Assembly: GCF_001957135.1 (NCBI RefSeq)
Contig: NZ_MPHK01000006.1
Location: 124,001-188,000 of the forward strand
Source: Shewanella sp. UCD-KL21
GTDB lineage: Bacteria; Pseudomonadota; Gammaproteobacteria; Enterobacterales; Shewanellaceae
Reading direction: 5' to 3'
Length of the DNA: 64,000 nt
A program made the translations under genes and the position numbers. Every line of letters begins with the position of its first letter. Positions within the stretch are counted from its first letter, which is position 1. The notes under the pieces were generated by a model. The model was not told where the DNA came from. It worked only from the letters and a program-made list of their open reading frames with translations, and made no database searches. Shown here piece after piece: positions 8,404-16,742 of this stretch.

Positions 8404-8667
8404 ATGAATCAAGTCGCATATCAACTCAGTGAAAGACGTGAAAGTCCTCTTACTAATGAAGAGCATTGGGAGTTGCTGACAGCAGATCAAAAAGTTGCCC
8501 TATACGATTTAAACCGCTTTGGTTATCGGTTGCTTTTCGTTAGAAATATGCCAGAAGGCCCTCTGGCTGTGATTTCTCAGCAAGACGAGTTAGCCATTAT
8601 TGACCATGAAGGTGAGTTAAATCTACGCCCTAATTTAACCCTAAGGGAATTACCTAAGCCCCATTAA
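8404..8667 (+). CDS. Small conserved-type hypothetical protein
   Basis: The 87-residue soluble, slightly acidic protein has no signal peptide or recognised domain. The central part (KVALYDLNRFGYRLLFVRN, then LAVISQQDELAIIDHEGEL) has a helix followed by amphipathic strands. I take the ATG at 8404; an in-frame TTG at 8398 is less likely. The gene is free-standing and followed by a strong terminator, which supports it being real. I do not recognise the family. Confidence 0.6.
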   Translation: MNQVAYQLSERRESPLTNEEHWELLTADQKVALYDLNRFGYRLLFVRNMPEGPLAVISQQDELAIIDHEGELNLRPNLTLRELPKPH

Positions 8668-8711
8668 ATTTAGCGTTTAACACAGCTATCATCGTATAAT
8701 CGAAATAATTT

Positions 8712-8738
8712 AAAGAGTGCACTCGCACTCTTTTTTTT
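8712..8738 (+). terminator. Intrinsic terminator
   Basis: Stem AGAGTGC/GCACTCT with loop ACTC followed by eight T residues, 45 bp after the small hypothetical gene. Confidence 0.9.
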
Positions 8739-8760
8739 ATTTTGCTAATCAGTTTAATGC

Positions 8761-9078
8761 TTACGCAATCACTTCATTGAACACTTCAACCTTATGTGAC
8801 TCAACAAGTTCAGGCATAACATTATGGAAATAATTTTGAATGTAATCCGTCGCGTTATGTTTATCAAATACTGCTCTGTCGGCAAATTTTTCCACAAAGG
8901 CCACTTTGCTTTCATCATCTAAACTGATATTTAACTCGTAGCGAATACAACCTAATTCACGGCGAGTAGCGGGGATCAGCTTAGCAAGAGCTTCGACCAG
9001 TAAATCACGTTTACCTTCTTTAGCCACAAACTGAGCAACACAAACGATACGGGTATTATTGATGATAAAATCTGACAT
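8761..9078 (-). CDS. Antibiotic biosynthesis monooxygenase (ABM) domain protein
   Basis: The 105-residue protein is a single dimeric alpha/beta-barrel (ABM) domain: RIVCVAQFVAKEGKRDLLVE at the N-terminus, then LGCIRYELNISLDDESKVAF and the His-containing FDKHNATDYIQNYF. YgiN-like members of this fold act on quinones or small reactive molecules; the name does not imply antibiotic production. AAGGA precedes the ATG. It is not clearly co-transcribed with the elaA-like gene upstream of it (86-bp gap). Substrate unknown. Confidence 0.85.
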   Translation of the reverse strand: MSDFIINNTRIVCVAQFVAKEGKRDLLVEALAKLIPATRRELGCIRYELNISLDDESKVAFVEKFADRAVFDKHNATDYIQNYFHNVMPELVESHKVEVFNEVIA

Positions 9079-9164
9079 TATTTTTCCTTAAACGACAAAT
9101 GAAAATGGTTAGGTTAGCAGGCGTAAATAAAAGCTCATTTTAAATGGTGACAACATGCTCTTTG

Positions 9165-9635
9165 TTACACATTAAGCAACATATCAATATGGGGAATACC
9201 GTCCTCTAAGTACATTTCTGAGTTAACCACAAACCCTTGCTGCTGATAAAAATCACTTAAATGCTGTTGCGCACCAATTTGAATATTTTGCGCTGGCCAC
9301 AATTCTTTTACCACATTGATTGAGCGCATCATTAAGTCATGTGCAATACCATGGCCACGGCCCTTTTCTGCCACTATCACTCGGCCAATACTGGCTTCAT
9401 CATAACTGACACCTGCCGCTAAAATTCGCGTATACGCAATGATTTCACCTTGCTGATTAATCCCTAACAAATGCTTGGTTTGCGGTAATCTGTCTTTATC
9501 ATCAAGCTCGGGATAAGGGCAGTTTTGCTCTACCACAAACACATCGACCCTGAGTTTTAATAGCTCGTATAACTGATCAAGGCTAAGTTCATTAAAGCTC
9601 AGTAGTTTCCAATGCATTAACTCTTTTAACGACAT
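9165..9635 (-). CDS. elaA: ElaA-like GNAT N-acetyltransferase
   Basis: The protein is close to E. coli ElaA over its whole length: LYELLKLRVDVFVVEQNCPY, then IGRVIVAEKGRGHGIAHDLM (acetyl-CoA loop) and FYQQQGFVVNSEMYLEDGIP. ElaA is a GNAT-family enzyme whose physiological acceptor is not established. Residues 1-6 may not be translated: a second in-frame ATG at 9617 gives MHWKLLSFNELS, which aligns better with the E. coli N-terminus, while the upstream ATG has only a weak GGT. No operon partner is evident. Confidence 0.88.
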   Translation of the reverse strand: MSLKELMHWKLLSFNELSLDQLYELLKLRVDVFVVEQNCPYPELDDKDRLPQTKHLLGINQQGEIIAYTRILAAGVSYDEASIGRVIVAEKGRGHGIAHDLMMRSINVVKELWPAQNIQIGAQQHLSDFYQQQGFVVNSEMYLEDGIPHIDMLLNV

Positions 9636-9714
9636 GTATTATTACCATAAAATTAATAGCTATTAGAGCAGTCTAGCATGATTAAATAGGCTGATTAACC
9701 AGTGAATTTCAGAC

Positions 9715-9748
9715 AAAAAAATACCGAGCAGTAGCTCGGTATTTTTTA
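9715..9748. terminator. Bidirectional intrinsic terminator after the TonB receptor gene
   Basis: Stem AAAAAATACCGAGC with loop AGTA and its complement. It lies 18 bp beyond the stop of the receptor and gives a T run on both strands. Confidence 0.9.
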
Positions 9749-9765
9749 GGTTAAATTAGCTCAAT

Positions 9766-12700
9766 TTAGAACTTGTATTTAACACCAACTTTTAACTGCC
9801 AAGCTGATTGCTTGATGTCATAGTTGTCATAATTTTCAGTTTCAATACCATCTTGGCCATACGGCACTGAATAAGTGTAAACACCAGTATCTGCATCATA
9901 GTTATGATCAACTAATTTTTTACTGTTAAAGCTTTGGTATTCAACCACGCCCCAATCATCATTTACTAGGTTAAGTACGTTTTTCACGTCAAAGTATAAA
10001 ATACCTTTATGTTTCTCAGTGAAACCAGGTAGCTCTTGAGTGAAACGGAAATCTAATTGATGAACCCAAGGTTGGTTATCCGTGCCTTTAGGTGCAATAC
10101 CACCAGCATACTTACTCAAACCAATAGCATCAGTTGCTTCTTTAAACTCCTCATACGTTAAACCATAAGCATATTCAACATTCGGGTCATCAGCACCTGT
10201 AGGAATATATGGTAAGTAATAAGAAGAATTCGCAAAGCTTGATTGGTCACCTAAGTTACCATCTTTATATGAACCTAGTGTCCAAGTAATCGGGTTGCCT
10301 TCACGCGCTTCATAGAACATGTTAAAGCTAGAGTTATAACCTGCTACAAACTCAACATCGTAACCTAGGCTAAAGGTGAAACGATGCGGCGTTTCATAAT
10401 AACCTGTACCCATTGAAGTACCATTACGATCGTATTGAACTGGAGTATATTGGTAGTTAGATGTCGCTGTTGAAGAAGAACCTTGGTTACCTTCTTCTAC
10501 AGAGTTAAATGCATAACCTGCACGCATACTCAGACCCATATCCCAGTTTTTAGCTAAGCTTAAGCTTAGGGTTTTACTGGTACCATCTTCTTCTGCATTA
10601 GTTAGCATTAAGTCATAACGGTTAGTATTACCACCGGCACCATCATTTGCTAATGGATCCCAAGTTTCATATACCACACGACCCGTGCCATCAGTCTTAA
10701 CTTCACGGCGGGCTAAATCAACCCAAGCAACATCATTTTCTTTTTGGACATATAAGAATTCACCACCAAAGAACCAGTCTTGACCTAGTGCACCGAAGTC
10801 CCAAGTACTGTCAAATCCAATGCTTGCACGCCAGTCTGAAGGTAGTTCGAAATTAGGATCTAACGAGTTAGTATTACCATCGCCACCAACCAATGCATCT
10901 TGTGCTTCATTAGGTACATTACCAAAGTCAGGCGTGCCCCACGCATCATTCCAGCCATCATTATAACTTAATAAGCTGTTACCATCATTTGAGAAGCTGT
11001 TTGACATCCAAACTGTTGGTGAGCCGCCGCTGTAACGACCGACACCACCACGTAATGTCACATCATCAGATAGGATATAAGTTAATCCAACACGTGGTAA
11101 CCAGATATCTTTACCATCTAATGTATTGTTATTAGCAAAACCATAGCGTGAAACAAAGTTATCATTTAATGAAGGAGAGTCTGACATGCTAATGGTTTCG
11201 TAGCGCATACCATAGGTCAGCTCTAAATCAGCGGTGATATCCCATGAGTCTTCAACAAATAAGGCTACGGTATCCATGTTAAAGCTAGCGCCGACATCAT
11301 TTGGATTACCCGATTCTGCATTACCATAAAAGAATTGATCAACAACACCATTTTCAAAATCTTCAATGCTGTTAAATGACCAGTTACCTATGACATTTTG
11401 TGCGAACAAGTTAAAGACTTCGACATTGTTATACTGCACACCGAAGCCAATTTCATGATCACCTAAATAGTAATCACCCACAAAACGAATTTCTAAATTT
11501 TGGTTATCTAACTGGTTGGCTTGACGAGATTTATCAGTACCAAAAACAATGTCATTTCCTGACTGATCGTATGATTGAATAGTGACTTGACCAATCCCTA
11601 AATCATCAATGGTATTTGAACTTGTAGTAGTGTCTTTATAGGCAACTTTTATTTCAGTGCTGAAGTCATCTGTCCAATCACTGTAAAGATTGGCAGCATA
11701 CGTCTCAAGCTTTTCTTCTTTGTTATACCAAGTACTTGATAAGTTTAATTCAGTAGCTTTCTCTGACAGGTTTCGTGTCAAGTTACCAATGGTATTTTGA
11801 TAAGTAAAACTAGCACGGTGCATATCATTAATATTCCAGTCAATTTTGGCTAGAATTTTCTGATCTTCTTCCTGAGGGCTAGTGCTGTATGAACCGATAT
11901 TATCTAAGCCGTAAACTGATGATGCAATATCTTGCACTTTAGTTAACTCTTCTAAAGTGATATTGGTATTTTTTACAAAACCAGCACCTAAAGGACCATA
12001 CTCAGCAGACTTTGGTGAATCATAGTTTTCGTAAGAACCAAAGAAAAACAACTTATCTTTAATCATTGGAAAACCAACGGTACCACCAAATGTTGTTTCT
12101 TCGAAGTCTTGATCTTCACGATTGCCTTCGAAATCTGGCTGCGTTTTACCCGCCATGCTGTCATTGGTTGTTTCCCAAAAAACAGAACCTGAAAGTTCGT
12201 TGGTGCCTGATTTAGTTACCGCATTAATTTGTGCACCAGTGAAACCGCCATTACGGGCAGTATAAGGAGATACATTCAATGCCACACTTTCTACTGCATC
12301 AATTGAGATAGGAGAGCGTTGAGTCGGGTAACCATTTGAGTTAAGGCCGAAATCATCGTTTTGTGAAATACCGTCAACAACAAAGGTATTAAAGCGTGGG
12401 TTCATGCCCGCAACACTCATTGAGATACCGTCAGTACCGACAACAGCCATAGGGTTTTGACGCAATACATCTTTTAAGTCGCGGCTAACACCAGGAGCAC
12501 TGGCAATTTCTTTAGCGCCGAAATCACTATTTGCACCAGCAGTTCTGAAATAGGTAGCAGCACCAACAACACCGATGCGTTCCATTTCTTCAGCTGTTTT
12601 TAATGAACGGTTAAAACGGAAAGTTTCACCTAGTAATAAGTAAACATCATCTTCCACTAAATCAGCAAATTCATCTGAATCAATTTTGATAATGTATGGA

Positions 12701-12936
12701 CCACCAACACGAAGACCGCGGGCAGTAAACTGTCCTTCAGCTGTAACAGGTACTTCGGTAACTGTGCCAGTTGGCTCATGAATAATAGTGATTGTTGCAT
12801 CTTTAACACCATTACCCGCTGGACCTGTAATTTGTCCACGGATATCGGATGCTGTATCGGCAGCCATTGCTGGTAAAGCAACGCCCATAGCAAAGCATGT
12901 CGCTAGCGCTAAGCGACTGATTTTATTGTTTAACAT
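9766..12936 (-). CDS. Oar-like TonB-dependent outer-membrane receptor
   Basis: The 1056-residue outer-membrane protein has a signal peptide (cleavage after PAMA, about residue 25) and an N-terminal carboxypeptidase-regulatory-like beta-sandwich (about 28-110: IRGQITGPAGNGVKDATITI, GQFTARGLRVGGPYII). A plug follows (about 140-250: RDLKDVLRQNPMAVVG, FNTFVVDGISQNDDFGLN), then a long beta-barrel ending in KVGVKYKF with the terminal Phe expected of an outer-membrane porin fold. Oar-like receptors import larger substrates or take part in export; the ligand cannot be read here. I see no TonB box. It is transcribed divergently from a secreted S1/P1 nuclease and ends in its own terminator. Confidence 0.9.
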   Translation of the reverse strand: MLNNKISRLALATCFAMGVALPAMAADTASDIRGQITGPAGNGVKDATITIIHEPTGTVTEVPVTAEGQFTARGLRVGGPYIIKIDSDEFADLVEDDVYLLLGETFRFNRSLKTAEEMERIGVVGAATYFRTAGANSDFGAKEIASAPGVSRDLKDVLRQNPMAVVGTDGISMSVAGMNPRFNTFVVDGISQNDDFGLNSNGYPTQRSPISIDAVESVALNVSPYTARNGGFTGAQINAVTKSGTNELSGSVFWETTNDSMAGKTQPDFEGNREDQDFEETTFGGTVGFPMIKDKLFFFGSYENYDSPKSAEYGPLGAGFVKNTNITLEELTKVQDIASSVYGLDNIGSYSTSPQEEDQKILAKIDWNINDMHRASFTYQNTIGNLTRNLSEKATELNLSSTWYNKEEKLETYAANLYSDWTDDFSTEIKVAYKDTTTSSNTIDDLGIGQVTIQSYDQSGNDIVFGTDKSRQANQLDNQNLEIRFVGDYYLGDHEIGFGVQYNNVEVFNLFAQNVIGNWSFNSIEDFENGVVDQFFYGNAESGNPNDVGASFNMDTVALFVEDSWDITADLELTYGMRYETISMSDSPSLNDNFVSRYGFANNNTLDGKDIWLPRVGLTYILSDDVTLRGGVGRYSGGSPTVWMSNSFSNDGNSLLSYNDGWNDAWGTPDFGNVPNEAQDALVGGDGNTNSLDPNFELPSDWRASIGFDSTWDFGALGQDWFFGGEFLYVQKENDVAWVDLARREVKTDGTGRVVYETWDPLANDGAGGNTNRYDLMLTNAEEDGTSKTLSLSLAKNWDMGLSMRAGYAFNSVEEGNQGSSSTATSNYQYTPVQYDRNGTSMGTGYYETPHRFTFSLGYDVEFVAGYNSSFNMFYEAREGNPITWTLGSYKDGNLGDQSSFANSSYYLPYIPTGADDPNVEYAYGLTYEEFKEATDAIGLSKYAGGIAPKGTDNQPWVHQLDFRFTQELPGFTEKHKGILYFDVKNVLNLVNDDWGVVEYQSFNSKKLVDHNYDADTGVYTYSVPYGQDGIETENYDNYDIKQSAWQLKVGVKYKF

Positions 12937-13260
12937 TTTCAGACCCCTGAAATATTTTTATATTTATTTATGTACTAGTTAATCTAGCTTTATAAAGAAG
13001 TTCGTAGAGTAAAAACTTCAGGCGCTAGTTTATAACCAATTTGTTTCAAAATCATGTCATTCTTGAACTATTTAATAACAAAACTTAAACTACCGCCGTC
13101 AACCTTGCGCAACACGCTCAACAAAAGGCAAACAAGGGTCTCAAAATTGTCTTTTTTAGCCTCAAGAGTTAATTGAAAAATTACTTCATCATTCGCTGTT
13201 TAACCCCATTTAAGTGGTTTACTAGGTCCAAGCTACTTAAATACCAATGGAATAATAATA
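12937..13260. other. Divergent promoter region of TonB receptor and S1/P1 nuclease
   Basis: About 320 bp of AT-rich DNA that must carry both promoters. I could not make out a convincing Fur, CRP or PhoB box, and no open frame in it looks coding. Confidence 0.5.
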
Positions 13261-14055
13261 ATGAAACCTGCTGTATTGTTAATGAGTGCCACACTGGCTT
13301 TATCTGCTTTTGCCAGCCAGCAAGCACAAGCATTTGGCCAATTAGGTCACCGCATTATTGGTGAAATTGCCCAAAATAATTTATCTGAAACCGCTCAAAA
13401 GCAAATTAATCAACTTACCAAAGGTGAGTCACTGGCCCAGATGTCGACTTGGGCAGATGAGATCCGTTCAGACCCCAATTGGTATCACTCATCGCCTTGG
13501 CATTATGTGTCAATTGACGATGGTAAAACTTGGGATAGCGTCACCAGAAACCCAGATGGCGATATAATTGAACGTCTTGAAAAGTATGAACAAGTTCTGA
13601 AAGACTCTAGCTCTTCAGAGCAAGATAAATGGCAGGCATTGGCTTTTTATGTGCATTTCGTGGGCGATATTCATCAGCCATTACATGTCGGCCACAGTCA
13701 TGATCGCGGCGGTAATTCAGTAAAATTGAAGTGGTTTGGCGACGACACTAATTTGCATTCAGTGTGGGATAGCAAGCTGATTGAGCATCAAAAGTTAAGC
13801 TATACCGAATACACTCAATTTATTAGTCGTATTTCAGCAAAAGATATCAGCGACTGGCAAGGTCAAAACTATTATGTGTGGGCGAATGAATCTAAAGCCT
13901 TGCGTGATGCAGCGTATGAGTTAGAAAAAAATCGTGATGATCAGCCTGATTTACGATTCCAATATATTTTTGATCACACCCCAACTGTGGAGCTAAGAAT
14001 GCAGCAAGCAGGTATTCGTTTAGCGGAAAAGTTGAATATTATTTTCAGTAAGTAA
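13261..14055 (+). CDS. Secreted S1/P1-type nuclease
   Basis: The 264-residue product has a signal peptide ending QAQA (about residue 24). The mature protein starts FGQLGHRI and keeps the trinuclear-zinc ligands of the S1/P1 family: GH near the N-terminus, WADEIR, SSPWHYV, the motif HFVGDIHQPLHVGHSHDRGG and LHSVWDSKLI. These enzymes cleave single-stranded DNA/RNA and release 5'-nucleotides. The first mature residue, whose backbone also binds zinc, is Phe rather than the usual Trp. Predicted periplasmic or extracellular. Divergent from the TonB receptor and followed by a strong terminator. Confidence 0.93.
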   Translation: MKPAVLLMSATLALSAFASQQAQAFGQLGHRIIGEIAQNNLSETAQKQINQLTKGESLAQMSTWADEIRSDPNWYHSSPWHYVSIDDGKTWDSVTRNPDGDIIERLEKYEQVLKDSSSSEQDKWQALAFYVHFVGDIHQPLHVGHSHDRGGNSVKLKWFGDDTNLHSVWDSKLIEHQKLSYTEYTQFISRISAKDISDWQGQNYYVWANESKALRDAAYELEKNRDDQPDLRFQYIFDHTPTVELRMQQAGIRLAEKLNIIFSK

Positions 14056-14125
14056 TATTTAAGCGGTCTTTTAACTGACTTATTAACTTCATTAAATTGC
14101 ACTAATTTTGCAACACAAACGTAAA

Positions 14126-14155
14126 AAAGAGCCACTATTAAATAGTGGCTCTTTT
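14126..14155. terminator. Bidirectional intrinsic terminator
   Basis: Stem AAAAGAGCCACTAT with a short AT loop and its complement, T-rich on both strands. It lies between the convergent nuclease and cytochrome genes. Confidence 0.9.
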
Positions 14156-14228
14156 GTTTCTAACATCTCAATATTAAGTCATTGTTATCAACATAACCTT
14201 GCAGGGCTATTATGCCGATAAAGAATGA

Positions 14229-16211
14229 TTAACGTTCGAAGTTATGGAACTTCTCGATACCGAATGTTTTACCAGTATCATGACAAGTTGCACAAGATTC
14301 TGCTGATTTAGTCTCATACCAAAGTGGATCAACTAGTGCGTCAATTTCGCCGCCATTTTGTTCCATGTGGTTTTTAGCTGAATCATCGTTGTGACACGCA
14401 AAACAGTTTGCCATGATTGGGCTAGCCATTTTACCGCGTGCTCCATCATGTAATGAACGAGCAAGTAAGTACTGGTTTGGAATATCAGCTAGGCTAACAC
14501 CATCAGCATGACAAGACACACAGTTATCAGCATTAAGCTTCGTTGCTGAGTTAGCATCTTCGCCACCTATATCACTACCAACGCCCCAATGCATGCTATG
14601 AACCATTGGACCAAAGCCTGGAGCTGAGTTGCCAGAACTACGGTTTTGACCGTTGTTATGACAAGCGACACAATCTAGACCGCCTTCTTGATAGCTACCA
14701 TTTTTGTGGAAGTTGGTTTCACTGTTATGACAAGTTGTACAGCTATCTACAGTGACTGCATGACGGCGATTAAACTCACCTTCTGTAGCAAATGTAGGCG
14801 CTGTTGTTGTTAGGTCAATGTCGTAGTAGTCAGTTGAAACAACTTCAGAGTAAGTTGTTATAGATACACCTTCGTAACCACCGTCATCTAGACCCATACC
14901 AAATGTAGTACGAGTACTTGCCATGAAGTTACCTGACTTAAAGTCTGTTGTATCAGAACCTTCAAACTCAAGCAGTTCAGGGAAACATATTGAACGAGTC
15001 CCTGACTCTCTTTCTACATAAGTCTCAGTACCTCGACCAATTGCACGGCCAGTGATAGTTTTGTTTGCACTATCGTAACCATGGATATATGCACCAGCAT
15101 AAGTCAAAGTATTACCATACAAATCGCCAATATTTAGCTGAACATCAGTTTCACCCGATATGTCAAATAAGCTTAAATCAGTACAAACACCACCTGTTTG
15201 AGTGTAAACAACATCACTTTCAGTCCATTCTAATTCAACATCAGCATCCCAGTAGATCGGACTGGTTTCTGTTCTGTGCATAGCACGAACATCTTGACGC
15301 TCAGCAATTTGAATTTTATCTGATTGAACATGGAATTCGCGAGCATCGAATCCATCAGCGAATACCGCAGCCATAGCCTCGCTACCCGTTGTGTGACAAT
15401 CACTACAACCATTACCCTCAAGGCTTGTGTTCATCACAGGTTCAGCATGACAGGTATAACAGTTAGTTGGGGTGAAATCTTTTTCAAATTTTTGGTGATT
15501 TATATGACCAATTTTTTGGAATGTATTAGTCGCATACCCGCCGTTTTCTTCAGCACGAGATACGTTGTTATGACACACCATACAACCGGCAACTAAATCT
15601 GCTTCACCATCAACATTGATTGCTGCATAGCTAGGGTGCTTAAGGTGAGATGCTGCATAGTCTACGTGACAAGACTGACACGTTTCAGTCGTTGCAGTGT
15701 GAACCATATCAGCTTTAGCAACAACCATTGGTTGTGAACGTGCAATTTGAGTAGAACTATCACCGCCAACACGTAACCACAAGATACCTTCAGAGGCCGT
15801 AGTTGCAGCAGGAATAGGCGCGATAAACTCGTAATGACCATCACCAAGAGAATTTAATACTGCACCTTCTTTCGTTGTATCAGTGTAGCCACCGATAGCA
15901 CCGTCACGGTTCATTATCACGCCGCGTTCCGTTTTTTCAGCAAATTTAGCTTCTGCTTTGGCTAAACCATTAACTAAAACACCATCTTCATTTGTTACTT
16001 CAAATTCATAGCGAATTTGACCTTCATCAAATGAATGATCAATCATAGTAACATTGGTTACTTCACTGACTTCTGTTACTGGTGGATTAGGACCTGGACC
16101 TGGTTCACCTGGTGCGCCATCTTGTCCGTCTTTTCCATCATCAGCACAACCTGCAATCCCCATTGCTGCTGCAATAACGAAGGCTAATTTACGTTTTGTT
16201 AAGTGTTTCAT
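14229..16211 (-). CDS. OmcA/MtrC-family outer-membrane multiheme cytochrome c (nine CXXCH)
   Basis: The 660-residue lipoprotein has lipobox GIAGC, then a short Gly/Pro-rich collagen-like linker (GKDGQDGAPGEPGPGPNPP). A beta domain leads into two heme clusters: CQSCH, CMVCH, CYTCH and CSDCH (about residues 177-272) and CTTCH, CVACH, CVSCH, CFACH and CATCH (about 490-645). Between them is a second beta domain with a lone Cys pair (VCTDLS, ICFPEL). This is the split beta-barrel/multiheme plan of MtrC/OmcA, which pass electrons to extracellular acceptors, but with nine motifs instead of ten. AGGAG five bases before 16211 favours that ATG. No mtrA/mtrB is nearby. A paralogue follows upstream and a CRP-like site precedes the gene. 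Confidence 0.9.
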   Translation of the reverse strand: MKHLTKRKLAFVIAAAMGIAGCADDGKDGQDGAPGEPGPGPNPPVTEVSEVTNVTMIDHSFDEGQIRYEFEVTNEDGVLVNGLAKAEAKFAEKTERGVIMNRDGAIGGYTDTTKEGAVLNSLGDGHYEFIAPIPAATTASEGILWLRVGGDSSTQIARSQPMVVAKADMVHTATTETCQSCHVDYAASHLKHPSYAAINVDGEADLVAGCMVCHNNVSRAEENGGYATNTFQKIGHINHQKFEKDFTPTNCYTCHAEPVMNTSLEGNGCSDCHTTGSEAMAAVFADGFDAREFHVQSDKIQIAERQDVRAMHRTETSPIYWDADVELEWTESDVVYTQTGGVCTDLSLFDISGETDVQLNIGDLYGNTLTYAGAYIHGYDSANKTITGRAIGRGTETYVERESGTRSICFPELLEFEGSDTTDFKSGNFMASTRTTFGMGLDDGGYEGVSITTYSEVVSTDYYDIDLTTTAPTFATEGEFNRRHAVTVDSCTTCHNSETNFHKNGSYQEGGLDCVACHNNGQNRSSGNSAPGFGPMVHSMHWGVGSDIGGEDANSATKLNADNCVSCHADGVSLADIPNQYLLARSLHDGARGKMASPIMANCFACHNDDSAKNHMEQNGGEIDALVDPLWYETKSAESCATCHDTGKTFGIEKFHNFER

Positions 16212-16637
16212 CATCACTCCTAGTAGTTTTTACTACTTTTTAGGTATAAACCGATCTTAAATATAATCTTTTATATAAAATCGAAGAGTGACAACCGTCA
16301 CACACAATAACGCAACAAATTTGAAAAGAACTCTTTATATCAATAATTTGATCCAGATCTTAATAAACAATTACTTATATAATAGCCACCTTATTTAACA
16401 ATCGATTATGTAGTTATTTTAATTAACATTTAAATCAAATTGTATCGCTACATGCCCTTTAATTGCTATCACAAATGTAAAAGTACTGATTGTTTTCTTT
16501 CAATATAACGACCCAATTCGACTATTTAGCTTATATAAATAGCGATTTAAGATGATTTTTCGGCTAAGCCCTCTATAAATGGCAATAGCTCGCTAACTCA
16601 GCAAATTTACTCATTATTCAAATACTATTTTTTGCCC
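16212..16637. other. Intergenic region between the two cytochrome genes
   Basis: AT-rich gap holding the promoter of the downstream cytochrome and the CRP-like site at 16287-16302. Apart from that site and the terminator at its far end I see no gene or repeat. Confidence 0.5.
16287..16302. promoter_or_regulatory. CRP-like site upstream of cytochrome gene 14229-16211
   Basis: AGTGA-N6-TCACA, nine of ten consensus positions of the CRP site TGTGA-N6-TCACA, centred about 83 bp before the start codon. In Shewanella, CRP is a main activator of anaerobic respiration genes. Confidence 0.65.
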
Positions 16638-16668
16638 ATAAAAAAGCCGCTATATCCATAGCGGCTTT
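16638..16668 (-). terminator. Intrinsic terminator of the upstream cytochrome gene
   Basis: Stem AAAGCCGCTAT/ATAGCGGCTTT with a four-base loop, followed on the minus strand by a T run. It separates the two cytochromes into independent transcription units. Confidence 0.88.
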
Positions 16669-16742
16669 AACAAGCATGTCTGTTTTAGGAACTCTCTCCT
16701 AGCAGGGATAAAAATTCCTAACAATCATAAATACTTTCAGTA

